Shown here: positions 51,564-60,449 of the stretch, piece after piece
Layout of the letters: each line of letters opens with the position of its first letter
How positions within the stretch are numbered: the first letter of the stretch is position 1
Assembly (NCBI RefSeq): GCF_025996515.1
Contig: NZ_BLRH01000009.1
Location: forward strand, 868,001-932,000
Source: Rhizohabitans arisaemae
GTDB taxonomy: Bacteria; Actinomycetota; Actinomycetes; Streptosporangiales; Streptosporangiaceae
Length of the DNA stretch: 64,000 nucleotides
Direction of reading: 5' to 3'
The notes under the pieces: model-generated
What the model was told of the DNA's origin: nothing
The model's input: the letters and a program-made list of their open reading frames with translations, nothing else
Database searches by the model: none
Position numbers and translations under genes: made by a program

Positions 51564-52886
51564 GTGATCGGCATCATCGGCCCCGAGGACTCGGTCGAGC
51601 TCGTGCTCAAGGTCGCCGACGGCCAGGGGCGTGCGGGCGAGGTCACCACCCGGGCCTACGCCCACCCGGAGCAGGCGCCGGACCTCGCCCGGGAGCTGGA
51701 CGAGCTCTGCCAGGTACTGCTCTTCACCGGGCGGATCCCGCACGCCCTCGCCGAGGCCGCGGGCGGGCTCCGCGCGGAGATCGACTTCATGCCGCACTCC
51801 GGGATCGACCTGTACCGCACCCTGTCCCGGATGCTGATCGCCGGTGGCGGCCGGCTCCCCCGGATCAGCGTGGACACCATCGAGGCGGAGATCGTCCGGG
51901 AGACCTACGACGACATCGAGCTCACCCCGCCCACCGAGATCCTGCCGATCGCCGACGACGGCGTGCTGCTCTCCTCCGGGGTGGACGAGATCGCCGACTT
52001 CCACCGGGCGCGGTATGAGTCCGGCGCGGTCGAGGCCTGCCTCACCTGCCTGGGCGCGGTCCACCGGAAACTGACGGCGGAAGGCGTCCCGGTCTGGCGG
52101 GTCGAGCACACCCGCGCCTCGGTCCGGGACGCACTCCGCCGGGCCTGGCTGGCGGCCGAGGTACGGCAGTCTCGGGCCACCCAGATCGCGGTGATGATGA
52201 TCGCCCTCGCCGAGCCGGCCGTCCGGGAACGGGACCCCTACCGCGCCGAGCTGCAGCGGCTCCGGCTCCGCGAGGCCCTGCTGGAGCACGCCGAGCGGAT
52301 GCGGGGCCGCCTCACCACCGTGGACGACAGCACCTTCCTGATCACCACCACCCGGGGGACGGTGGAGAGCGCGATCGCGCGGCATCGCGCCGGGCACGCC
52401 TCGCTGCTCACCCTGCGCGGGGTGGAGGCCGAGCACGCGGTGGGCCTGGGGACGGGCACCACCATCGCCGCGGCCGAGGACAACGCCCGCAAGGCGCTCA
52501 CGCTGGGCCGCCAGCACGGGGACACCCAGGTGGTCTTCCCCGACGGGGAGGTGTACTCCAGCCGGGAGACCACGGTGAAGCAGCGGCTGCGCGAGACGGC
52601 GCCCGGGGTGCTGCGCATCTCCGAGCAGCTCCGGATCGGGCCGCTCTCCACCCGCCGCCTGCTGGAGGCGCTGCATCAGCTGGACTCGGGCCAGGTGACC
52701 GCGCGGGCGCTCGCCGACGCCTACGGGGTGGAGGTCCGCTCGGCGCGGCGGCTGCTCAACTCGCTGCGGGCCGCCGGCTACGCCGAGGAGGCCGGGCTGC
52801 ACGTGAGCACCGGCGCCGGGCGTCCGCAGACGGTCTACCGGGTGGCGATGCGGCGCCTGATCGGGGCGATCGGGGAGGACACGTGA
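51564..52886 (+). CDS. Multi-domain transcriptional regulator of unknown family
   Basis: The 440-residue product starts at the GTG at 51564 behind GGAGG; the frame is open back to 51516. The N-terminal region (GIIGPEDSVELVLKVADG) looks like an alpha/beta ligand-binding domain. The middle (LITTTRGTVESAI, GLGTGTTIAAAEDNARKAL) resembles GGDEF/nucleotidyl-cyclase-like folds that have lost the GGDEF loop. The C-terminus (ARALADAYGVEVRSARRLLN, RPQTVYRV) looks like a winged helix. It is best read as the local regulator of the sugar cluster. Confidence 0.6.
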   Translation: MIGIIGPEDSVELVLKVADGQGRAGEVTTRAYAHPEQAPDLARELDELCQVLLFTGRIPHALAEAAGGLRAEIDFMPHSGIDLYRTLSRMLIAGGGRLPRISVDTIEAEIVRETYDDIELTPPTEILPIADDGVLLSSGVDEIADFHRARYESGAVEACLTCLGAVHRKLTAEGVPVWRVEHTRASVRDALRRAWLAAEVRQSRATQIAVMMIALAEPAVRERDPYRAELQRLRLREALLEHAERMRGRLTTVDDSTFLITTTRGTVESAIARHRAGHASLLTLRGVEAEHAVGLGTGTTIAAAEDNARKALTLGRQHGDTQVVFPDGEVYSSRETTVKQRLRETAPGVLRISEQLRIGPLSTRRLLEALHQLDSGQVTARALADAYGVEVRSARRLLNSLRAAGYAEEAGLHVSTGAGRPQTVYRVAMRRLIGAIGEDT

Positions 52887-53164
52887 GGTTTGAGGAGACG
52901 TTCCTGGCCACCGCGGTCTTCGCGCCGGACGCGGCCGCCCGGCGCGAGCCGTACCGGGCGGCGCATCTGGCGCACGTCCGCGAACTGATCGAGTCGGGTA
53001 CGGCGCTGGTGGCCGGGGCCCGGGCGGACCTGACCGCCTCGGTCCTGGTGCTGCGGGCGGCCGACTCGGCCGCCGCCCGCGCCTGTCTGGAGCGGGACCC
53101 TTACTGGCGGCACGGGGTGTGGACGGCGATCGACGTGGTCGCCTACCTCGCCGCCGTCGCCTGA
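52883..53164 (+). CDS. YciI-family protein
   Basis: This 93-residue ferredoxin-like-fold protein has the family features ATAVFAPDAAARREPYRAAHLAHV and LERDPYWRHGVWTAIDV. YciI-like proteins are small dehydratases, dehalogenases or stress proteins, and the histidine in HLAHV could be catalytic. Overlaps the regulator by 4 bp, so it belongs to the operon; specific role unknown. Confidence 0.75.
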   Translation: MRFEETFLATAVFAPDAAARREPYRAAHLAHVRELIESGTALVAGARADLTASVLVLRAADSAAARACLERDPYWRHGVWTAIDVVAYLAAVA

Positions 53165-53200
53165 GAACACCGCTGTCGTAGAGAACACCGGGAGGTAACC

Positions 53201-54784
53201 ATGTCCGTCGACCGCCGCCCCGTCTCCGGGGTACGGCTGGAGGACGCCGAGCGGTCGCCGCATGCGGCGGGCCTGCTCACCGAAGGGTTCGGCGCCGGCG
53301 CCGAGGGCACCCCGGTCCGGCTCGTCGCCGACGCCGGGATGCCCGAGGGCGGTTTCCGGATCGAGGTGCCGGCCGAGGGCGGGATCACCCTGACCGGGGA
53401 CCCGTTCGCGGGCCTGGTCTACGCCGCCCGGGAACTGACCGGCCTGGTCCGGGACGGCACGCTGCCGACTGGAACGTTCCAGGACGAGCCCGGACTGCCG
53501 CTGCGCACCCTGTGGACCTGGGACCACTCCACCAACTGGGACGAGCGGCAGCTCGGCAAGCAGGAGATCGGCGCGCTCAACCCGTACGGCAAGCCGGCCG
53601 AGGCGTTCGGCGCCGACTACCGGCGGCTGGTGGACTTCTGCAGCCGGGAGCGGATCGGCGGGATCGTCGTGTACGGGCTGCTGCGGGACGCGCACGGCGG
53701 GGTCGAGGCGGCGCGGGAGCTCTGCGAGTACGCAGGCGCCCGCGGTGTGCGGATCGTCGCCGGGGTGGGGATCAACGCCTACGGCGGCGTCTACTTCGAC
53801 GGCCGGCACCCCTACAACCTCGCCACCTGGCTGCGCGGACGGCCCGACCTCGCCGCCGAGCTGCCGAAGAAGGTGGGCTTCGACATCTCCGACTACGGCG
53901 AGCTGCACTTCCCGGCGAGCGAGTACATGATGGCGGCCTGCCCCTCCCACCCGGACAACCTGGCCTGGAACCGGGACGCGATCGCCTGGCTGCTGGACAC
54001 CCTGCCGGTGGGCGGGATCAACTTCGAGACCGGCGACTACGGCAGCTGCGCCTGCGCCCGCTGCACGGCCCGCACCGGCGGCGAGCGTACCTCGTGGTCA
54101 TACGAGGCGATGCGCTCGGTCTATCCCGACCTGCTGGAGACCGCCCGCCGCACCGGCCCGGCCGGGACGCCGCTGCGGCACCTGGTCGAGGTCTACTGGG
54201 ACAACATCTTCGACCTGGAGGCGCAGAAGCCGCTCGCCGACCTCCCGGACGACGTCGCCTACCAGTACTGCGTGAACCGCGGCTACTGGCAGGAGAACCG
54301 GGAGCGGCTCACCGCCGAGCACGTAAGCCGGCTGCCGCACTCGGTCAACGTGCTGCGCACCCACGCGGGCTCGCAGTGGAACCGGCAGCGGCACAGCTGG
54401 GTGCCCGACCTCTTCGCCGACATGGCGAGCCGAAGCGGAGCCGCCGGACTGCGCGGCCTGACGATCTTCGCCGAACCGTCCGCCTACCACCCGACCAACG
54501 AGATCAGCTATCTGGCGTACGCCAGATTCAGCTGGAATCCCACACTGAGCTGGGACGACTTCTGGCGGGAGGAGGTCGCCCCCCGGTTCGGCGGGGACGC
54601 CGAGGCGACCGCCTTCAAAGACGGCGCCGCGCTGCTGGAGGACACCGTCGCGACACCCGAGGCGCTCGGCCGGGTGGAGGGCGCGGCGCTGGACATGGTG
54701 TCGGCGACCTCCGGCGCGGTACGGCGCCGCTGGCTCTGGCTGGCCGAACGCGCCGCGCGGTACGGCCACGCGGCCCGCGGCTGA
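53201..54784 (+). CDS. Glycoside-hydrolase-like TIM-barrel protein (GH20/GH67-related)
   Basis: This 527-residue cytoplasmic protein (no signal peptide) has an N-terminal Glyco_hydro_20b-like domain (about 1-95; GITLTGDPFAGLVYAARELT). A barrel domain follows, with RTLWTWDHSTNW, GINAYGGVYFDGRHPYNL, GGINFETGDYGSC and LVEVYWDNIF. Acidic residues in FETGDY are candidate catalytic positions. Cysteines in CACARC may bind metal. It may release the sugar that feeds the preceding enzymes. I cannot place it in a named CAZy family. Confidence 0.6.
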   Translation: MSVDRRPVSGVRLEDAERSPHAAGLLTEGFGAGAEGTPVRLVADAGMPEGGFRIEVPAEGGITLTGDPFAGLVYAARELTGLVRDGTLPTGTFQDEPGLPLRTLWTWDHSTNWDERQLGKQEIGALNPYGKPAEAFGADYRRLVDFCSRERIGGIVVYGLLRDAHGGVEAARELCEYAGARGVRIVAGVGINAYGGVYFDGRHPYNLATWLRGRPDLAAELPKKVGFDISDYGELHFPASEYMMAACPSHPDNLAWNRDAIAWLLDTLPVGGINFETGDYGSCACARCTARTGGERTSWSYEAMRSVYPDLLETARRTGPAGTPLRHLVEVYWDNIFDLEAQKPLADLPDDVAYQYCVNRGYWQENRERLTAEHVSRLPHSVNVLRTHAGSQWNRQRHSWVPDLFADMASRSGAAGLRGLTIFAEPSAYHPTNEISYLAYARFSWNPTLSWDDFWREEVAPRFGGDAEATAFKDGAALLEDTVATPEALGRVEGAALDMVSATSGAVRRRWLWLAERAARYGHAARG

Positions 54785-54798
54785 GCCGTCCCCAAGCC

Positions 54799-54840
54799 GA
54801 TCGTCGTGGCGCCCGTCGGGTCAGGGGCGCCACGACGATC
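54799..54840. terminator. Operon terminator, 16-bp perfect stem
   Basis: GATCGTCGTGGCGCCC at 54799-54814 pairs perfectly with 54825-54840, 14 bp after the stop of the GH-like gene, closing the catabolic operon. Confidence 0.85.
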
Positions 54841-55326
54841 AACCCCGTCCCGGAGACTCCGGTCTTACAGAACGTTTCGGGACGCCCGGAATCCGGTGGA
54901 GCCCGTCGCGGGACGGGCGCGGTACCAGGCGGCCGACGGTGCGGTGGCACGGCGTGCGCACAGTCCGGGAAGGGTGTCCGGCGTCGGGCGCGGCACCGGC
55001 CGGTACGTCGGCAGGCCGGATTTCGCCGGTTATCGCCTGCCCGAAACCGGGCAACCGCATTGACCGTACCGCGCCGACCGCAGACATCCGATAGTCAAGA
55101 CTGAATGTCAATTTTCTCTGATCGACATGGATTAGCTATACCTAAGTACGAAGATTTGCTACAAATTACACCCGGGTACACGCCCTGAACGTGAGGTTGC
55201 CAGAAATTCCGCAGACGTCCGCCGACCAAGGATGAATTGTGCACTCATGCGACTGCACCGGAAATCCTATCGCTGATTGTGGTTCTCCCCGGTCAGAAGG
55301 GTTTTCCGGCGCCGAGGGGAGCAACG
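54841..55326. other. Intergenic region, partly AT-rich
   Basis: No gene is seen between the sugar operon terminator and GPP34. The stretch 55100-55240 is markedly AT-rich for this genome (for example around tagctatacctaag) and probably contains the GPP34 promoter. Confidence 0.45.
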
Positions 55327-55962
55327 GTGCGCCTGGCGGATGAGTTCTTTCTTATTTCCTGGGACACCGCCCACCAGGGAAGACCCCGCCTCAACCCCGG
55401 GACGGTCGCGCTCGGCCTCGGCGGCGCGCTCCTCGCCGAACTCATGCTCCAGGACCGGATAACGGTCCGCGGCTCCGAACTCCGGATCCTCAGCTCCCAG
55501 CCGGTCGAAGACCCCCTCACCGGGGACTTGCTCGCCCAGATCCGCGACGCCCCCCAGCACACCGGCGTCCGCACCTGGCTCGCCTACCTCGCCGGGGACG
55601 CCGTCGAGAACGTGGCGGAACGGATGCGCGAAAGCGACCTCATCCACCGGGAGCAGAGCCGCTCCCTCTGGCGGATCCGGGTCCGGTACCTCGCCGTCGA
55701 CTTCATCGTCTGCTCCTGGCCCGCGGCGCGGCTCGCGCTGACCCTCACCAAACGGGAGCCGATCGGCCTGTCCGGCATGGTGCTCGCCGGGCTGATGGAG
55801 GCCACCGGCCTGTTCGAGTCGGTGGTGTCCAACCCGGCCGACCGGCCCGCGAGCCGTCAATACCTCGACGTGCTCCTGGCGAGCCTTCCCCCGCCGTACG
55901 TCGACCTGATCGGGCAGCTGAAGGCCGCGGTCGGCGACGCCGTGCTCGCCTACCGCGGCTGA
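55327..55962 (+). CDS. GPP34 (GOLPH3-like) family phosphoprotein
   Basis: This 211-residue protein starts at the GTG at 55327 (VRLADEFFLISWDTAHQGRP) after GAGGGGAGC; the frame is open further up without a canonical N-terminus. GTVALGLGGALLAELMLQDR and the C-terminal ARLALTLTKRE with ASLPPPYVDLIGQL match the family, whose eukaryotic members bind phosphatidylinositol-4-phosphate on Golgi membranes. In actinobacteria the role is unsettled; membrane-lipid-linked functions are suspected. Confidence 0.88.
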   Translation: MRLADEFFLISWDTAHQGRPRLNPGTVALGLGGALLAELMLQDRITVRGSELRILSSQPVEDPLTGDLLAQIRDAPQHTGVRTWLAYLAGDAVENVAERMRESDLIHREQSRSLWRIRVRYLAVDFIVCSWPAARLALTLTKREPIGLSGMVLAGLMEATGLFESVVSNPADRPASRQYLDVLLASLPPPYVDLIGQLKAAVGDAVLAYRG

Positions 55963-56050
55963 GAAACCCCCTGAGATCCGTAAGACCCACTGTTCCCAGG
56001 ACCCGTCGTTCTTAAGACCGTGCACGTCCGGACCCACAGGAGACACGTCC

Positions 56051-57562
56051 ATGGCCCCCCGAACCAACGGCACCGACAGAATCAGCGCCACACTCGCCGC
56101 GAACCGGCTGGGCGTCGGAGCCGTCGTCTACTTCGTCCTGTCCGCGGCCGCCCCGCTCACCGTGGTCGCCGGAGTCGTGACCACCGGATACGCGGTGACC
56201 GGCATCATCGGACTCCCCATAGCGTTCCTGGCGGTCGGCGCGGTGATCGCCGTGTTCGCCGTCGGCTACGTCGCGATGGCACGGCACATGGCGAACGCCG
56301 GCGCCTTCTACTCCTACATCGCGCAAGGGCTCGGCAGGCCCGCGGGCGTGGGCGGCGCCTGGGTGGCCCTCACCGCCTACAACGCGCTTCAGGTCGGCCT
56401 GTACGGCGCTTTCGGCGCCGCGGCCGCCCCGCTGCTGGAGCAGTGGCTCTCCCTCAGCCTGGAGTGGTGGCTGCTCGGCCTGATCGCCTGGGCCCTCGTC
56501 GCGGCGCTCGGCCTGATGCGGGTGGACTTCAACGGCACCATCCTCGCCGTCCTGATCACCGCCGAGATCGTGGTGATCCTGCTGTTCAACCTGGCCGACC
56601 TGGTCAACCCGGCCGCCGGAGGGGTCGCCACCACCGCGACCGTCTTCTCCCCCGGCGCCCTGTTCGCCCCGGGGGTCGGCGCCCTGCTGGTCATCGCCGT
56701 CACCGGATTCGTCGGCTTCGAATCCTCGGTGGTCTTCTCCGAGGAGAGCCGGGACCCGCGCCGGACCGTCCCCTACGCCACCTACATCTCCATCGCGGTG
56801 ATCGCCGGCCTCTACGCCTTCTCCTCCTGGGCGATGACCATGGCCGTCGGCGCGGACCGGATCGTCGAGTTCTCTCAGAAGAACGCCACCGAGACCATCT
56901 TCGTCCTCGCCGCCGACCATCTCGGCGCGACCATCGTCGACATCGCCCGGGTCCTCTTCGCCACCAGCGTCTTCGCCGCCGCCGTCTCCTTCCACAACAC
57001 GACCTCCCGGTACATCTTCGCCCTCGGCCGGGAGCGGGTCCTGCCCGCGTACTTCGGCAAGACCAGCGCGCGAACCGGAGCCCCCCGCTCGGGCTCCATC
57101 GCACAGAGCGTCCTCGGCTTCACGGTGATCGTCGTCTTCGCCGTGCTCGGCCTCGACCCGGTCGTCGACCTCTTCTACAAGGCCGGCACCCTCGGCGGCT
57201 TCGGCGTGCTCCTGCTCATCACCGCGACCTCCCTCTCGGTCCTGCGCTACTTCGCCCGGAACCCTGGCGGGGAGAACGTCTGGCGGCGGCTGATCGCACC
57301 GGGCGTCGCCTGCGTCCTGCTGGGGGTCTTCTCCTACCTCGCGGTCAGCAACTTCACCACCCTCCTCGGCGTCCCGCCGGACTCGGCCCTCGGCTGGGTC
57401 CTCCCCGGCCTGTACCTGGTGGCCGCCGTCGGCGGCCTGCTCTGGGGCCTGTCCCTGCGCGGTCGCAACCCCGAGGTGTACGCCCGGATCGGCCTCGGCG
57501 CCAAGGCCGCGGCCGGCGACCCGGCGACCGGGCCCACGCCCACCGCGACCGCGGGGAGATGA
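56051..57562 (+). CDS. APC-superfamily amino acid permease
   Basis: This 503-residue permease has about 12 transmembrane segments. The N-terminal NRLGVGAVVYFVLSAAAPLT and the segment GFVGFESSVVFSEESRDPRR are typical of the APC amino acid/polyamine transporters. Substrate unknown. Its stop overlaps the acetyltransferase start (ATGA), so the two are co-translated, suggesting that the imported amine or amino acid is acetylated. Confidence 0.9.
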   Translation: MAPRTNGTDRISATLAANRLGVGAVVYFVLSAAAPLTVVAGVVTTGYAVTGIIGLPIAFLAVGAVIAVFAVGYVAMARHMANAGAFYSYIAQGLGRPAGVGGAWVALTAYNALQVGLYGAFGAAAAPLLEQWLSLSLEWWLLGLIAWALVAALGLMRVDFNGTILAVLITAEIVVILLFNLADLVNPAAGGVATTATVFSPGALFAPGVGALLVIAVTGFVGFESSVVFSEESRDPRRTVPYATYISIAVIAGLYAFSSWAMTMAVGADRIVEFSQKNATETIFVLAADHLGATIVDIARVLFATSVFAAAVSFHNTTSRYIFALGRERVLPAYFGKTSARTGAPRSGSIAQSVLGFTVIVVFAVLGLDPVVDLFYKAGTLGGFGVLLLITATSLSVLRYFARNPGGENVWRRLIAPGVACVLLGVFSYLAVSNFTTLLGVPPDSALGWVLPGLYLVAAVGGLLWGLSLRGRNPEVYARIGLGAKAAAGDPATGPTPTATAGR

Positions 57563-58173
57563 ACCCGATGACCCTCCCCGCCATCCGTCGCGCCGAACCC
57601 GCCGAAGCCGAGCCGGTCTCCGCCCTCGTGGCGACGGCCTTCCTGCACCTGCCCGCGCTGAACTGGCTGGTGCCCGACTCCGGCGCCCGCCTGGAGACGA
57701 TGACCGCGAATCTGCGGATCTTCGTCGAGCACGCCCTGGAGCACGGCCACGTGGACCTGGTGGACCCCGGCCACGCCGCCGCGGTCTGGCTCCCGCGGAC
57801 CGGGCCGCTCCCCGAACCCGAGGACTACGACAAGCGCCTCGCCGACGCCGTGGGCCCGTGGCTCGACCGCTTCACCGCGCTGGACGCCCTGTTCGAGGCG
57901 AACCATCCGCACGAGCCCCACCACCACCTCGTCTTCCTCGCCGTACGCCCCGGGCACCAGCGGCGGGGGCTCGGCGGCGCGCTGCTCCGGCGGCACCACG
58001 CCGTCCTGGACGAGGCCGGCGTCGCCGGCTACCTGGAGGCGAGCAGCCCGGGAAGCCGCGAACTGTACCTGCGCCACGGTTACCGGGCCCACGAGCCGTT
58101 CCACCTGCCGGACGGCACACCGTTCTGGCCGATGTGGCGGCCTCCGGCCGGGGAGTGGGGCGGCGCGGGCTGA
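57559..58173 (+). CDS. GNAT-family N-acetyltransferase
   Basis: This 204-residue GNAT protein shows the acetyl-CoA pyrophosphate-binding motif VRPGHQRRGLGGALLRRH, then YLEASSPGSRELYLRHGYRA and EPFHLPDGTPFWPMWRP, the layout of the actinobacterial polyamine or amino-compound acetylase group. It is coupled to the APC permease. Substrate unknown. Confidence 0.88.
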   Translation: MNPMTLPAIRRAEPAEAEPVSALVATAFLHLPALNWLVPDSGARLETMTANLRIFVEHALEHGHVDLVDPGHAAAVWLPRTGPLPEPEDYDKRLADAVGPWLDRFTALDALFEANHPHEPHHHLVFLAVRPGHQRRGLGGALLRRHHAVLDEAGVAGYLEASSPGSRELYLRHGYRAHEPFHLPDGTPFWPMWRPPAGEWGGAG

Positions 58174-58185
58174 CCCGGGAACGCC

Positions 58186-58218
58186 GGACGCGTGGCAGGG
58201 TGACCCCGCCACGCGTCC
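58186..58218. terminator. Hairpin between acetyltransferase and ahpD
   Basis: GGACGCGTGGC at 58186-58196 and its complement at 58208-58218 form an 11-bp perfect stem between convergent genes. Confidence 0.8.
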
Positions 58219-58229
58219 GCGGCCCGAGA

Positions 58230-58769
58230 TCAGACGGCGCTGAGGACCGACTCGGCCTCCAGCGTCGCGGCGACCGCGTTGACCACCGCGGCGATCCGGA
58301 TCGCCTCCTGGATCTGCTCCCGGGGCACGCCCGACTCCCGCAGCACCCGCTCGTGCGACTCCAGGCAGCGTCCGCAGCCGTTGATCGCCGACACCGCGAG
58401 GCACCAGAGCTCGAAGTCGACCTTGTCGACCCCCGGGTTCCCGATGACGGTCATGCGCAGCCTGGCCGGGAGCGTCGTGTACGTCTCGTCACCGATCAGG
58501 TGGACCGAGCGGTAGTAGACGTTGTTCATCGCCATGATCGCGGCGGCCGCCTTGGCCGCGTCGAACGCCTCCGCGCCGAGCACGCCGCGCGCCTCGGCGG
58601 CCACGCCCGTGATCACTTGCGTCGACCGGGTCGCGGCGGCGCAGGCGAGCAGCGTGCCCCAGAGCCGCTGATCGGTGAGCGAGGAGGTCGTCGTCAGCGA
58701 GCCCAGGTTGAGCTTGAGATCCTTGGCGTACGGCGGCAGCGCCTCCTTCAGCGCCTGGACGCCGGTCAT
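58230..58769 (-). CDS. ahpD: Alkyl hydroperoxide reductase D (AhpD)
   Basis: This 179-residue carboxymuconolactone-decarboxylase-fold protein starts at the ATG at 58769, overlapping the ahpC stop. The active-site motif [12 protein letters not shown] supplies the CxxC pair and histidine. In mycobacteria AhpD, reduced through a dihydrolipoamide-dependent chain, reduces AhpC. Length and motif are standard. Confidence 0.94.
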   Translation of the reverse strand: MTGVQALKEALPPYAKDLKLNLGSLTTTSSLTDQRLWGTLLACAAATRSTQVITGVAAEARGVLGAEAFDAAKAAAAIMAMNNVYYRSVHLIGDETYTTLPARLRMTVIGNPGVDKVDFELWCLAVSAINGCGRCLESHERVLRESGVPREQIQEAIRIAAVVNAVAATLEAESVLSAV

Positions 58770-59320
58770 GCCCCCGCCATAAGCCGCTGCGCGTCCAGAC
58801 CGGCCTCGCCCTTGTTCCAGTTGCACGGGCACAGCTCGTCGGACTGGAGCGCGTCCAGCACCCGCAGGACCTCCTTGACGTTGCGGCCGACCGAGCCCGC
58901 GGTCACCATGGCGAACTGGATCTCGTTGTTCGGATCCACGACGAAGGTGGCGCGCTGGGCGACGCCGTCCTCACCGAGGATGCCGCACGCCTCCGACAGC
59001 TCGCGCTTGATGTCCGAGAGCATCGGGAACGGCAGGTCGCGCAGGTCTGGGTGGTCCTTGCGCCACGCGTGGTGCACGTACTCGGAGTCGATCGACACGC
59101 CGAGGACCTGGGTGTCCCGGTCGGCGAACTCGCCTTCGAGGCGGCCGAACTCGGCGATCTCGGTGGGACAGATGAAGGTGAAGTCCTTCGGCCAGAAGAA
59201 GACGACCCGCCACTTGCCCTCGTAGGTCTTGTGGTCGATCGTCTCGAACGCCTTGTCGGCGTCGAGGTCGACGCAGGCGGTGAGTTCATAGGTCGGGAAA
59301 TGGTCACCGATGGTGAGCAA
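58766..59320 (-). CDS. ahpC: Alkyl hydroperoxide reductase C (peroxiredoxin)
   Basis: This 2-Cys peroxiredoxin is taken from a TTG at 59320 ([14 protein letters not shown]) because GGGGGGA lies 7 bp upstream, which gives 184 residues; an ATG at 59377 would add 19 residues. The peroxidatic cysteine is in [20 protein letters not shown] and the resolving cysteine in SDELCPCNW. It is divergent from oxyR, whose product probably activates it under peroxide stress. Confidence 0.93.
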   Translation of the reverse strand: MLTIGDHFPTYELTACVDLDADKAFETIDHKTYEGKWRVVFFWPKDFTFICPTEIAEFGRLEGEFADRDTQVLGVSIDSEYVHHAWRKDHPDLRDLPFPMLSDIKRELSEACGILGEDGVAQRATFVVDPNNEIQFAMVTAGSVGRNVKEVLRVLDALQSDELCPCNWNKGEAGLDAQRLMAGA

Positions 59321-59430
59321 AGCGGGGTCCCCCCAAGTGAAAAAGTCTCCGTTGACTGTGGGTTCAGCCTGCCGCACATACTATTGATTGGAGAAATCGA
59401 CCAGGGACAACTCACTGAAAGGATCTCCCT

Positions 59431-60372
59431 ATCAGTCCGCCGAGCCCCACCCTCGCCCAGCTGCGGGCATTCCTCGCCGTAGCCGAACACCTCCACTTCC
59501 GGGAGGCGGCCGGCGAGCTCCGGATGAGCCAGCCCGCGCTCTCCAGCGCCGTCTCCGCGCTGGAGGAGATCCTCGCCACCCGGCTGCTGGAGCGGACCAC
59601 CCGCCGGGTCCTTCTGACCCCCGCGGGCACCCGGGTGGCCGAGCACGCCCGGCGGGTCCTGGCCGGCATGGACGAGCTGATGGAGGAGGCCGCCACGGTC
59701 CGGGAGCCGTTCACCGGCCCGATCCACCTGGGCGTCATCCCCACCGTCGCGCCGTACCTGCTCCCCGCGATGCTGCCGATGTTCGCCCGCAGGTTCCCCG
59801 GCATCAAGCTGACCGTGCACGAGGCCAAGACCGAGACGATCGTGGAGGAGGCCAAGGAGGGGCGGCTCGATCTGATCCTGCTCGCCCTGCCGGGCGAGGC
59901 CCCGGGCCTGGTGGAGCAGCCGCTCTACGACGAGGAGTTCCTGCTGGCCGTGCCCGCGGCCCACCCCCTCGCCCACGGGGACGGCCCGGTCACCCGCGAG
60001 GTCCTGCGCGGGCTCGACATCGTCCTGCTCAACCAGGGTCACTGCCTGCGCGAGCAGGCGATCGACGTCTGCCGCGAGGTGGGCACCCGCGCGACCGCCG
60101 CCACGTACGCCACCAGCCTGCCCACCCTGGTCCAGCTGGTCGCCGGGGGTCTCGGGGTGACCCTGCTGCCGGAGTCGGCGGTGCCGGTGGAGGCCGGTCG
60201 ACGGGTCCCGGTGCGGGTACGGCGGTTCGCGGACCCGGCGCCGGGTCGCCGGATCGGTCTGGCCTATCGCGCGACCTCGCCCCGCCTGGCGGAGTTCGCG
60301 CAGGTGGCCAAGGCCGTACGGGGCGCGGTGCGGGCGCGCCGCCTGCCGGTCACGGTATTTCAGGAAGGTTAG
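59431..60372 (+). CDS. oxyR: OxyR, LysR-type peroxide sensor, apparently with a non-canonical start
   Basis: This 313-residue LysR-family regulator has an N-terminal HTH (LAQLRAFLAVAEHLHFREAA, MSQPALSSAVSALEE) and a substrate-type domain with the redox motif GHCLREQAIDVC, the two-cysteine disulfide switch of OxyR. The full HTH requires translation from about 59431, but no ATG, GTG or TTG lies between the in-frame TGA at 59416 and the ATG at 59524. An ATC at 59431 stands 7 bp after AAAGGA and gives the expected N-terminus. Starting at 59524 would delete the first HTH helix. Divergent from ahpCD, its likely target. Confidence 0.85.
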   Translation: MSPPSPTLAQLRAFLAVAEHLHFREAAGELRMSQPALSSAVSALEEILATRLLERTTRRVLLTPAGTRVAEHARRVLAGMDELMEEAATVREPFTGPIHLGVIPTVAPYLLPAMLPMFARRFPGIKLTVHEAKTETIVEEAKEGRLDLILLALPGEAPGLVEQPLYDEEFLLAVPAAHPLAHGDGPVTREVLRGLDIVLLNQGHCLREQAIDVCREVGTRATAATYATSLPTLVQLVAGGLGVTLLPESAVPVEAGRRVPVRVRRFADPAPGRRIGLAYRATSPRLAEFAQVAKAVRGAVRARRLPVTVFQEG

Positions 60373-60449
60373 GTTTCCCTAAGCGCTAGCGCGGAGACAC
60401 CGGGGCGGGGTATGGTTTCCCGGAATACCTGAGTAGTTGTTCAGAGATT

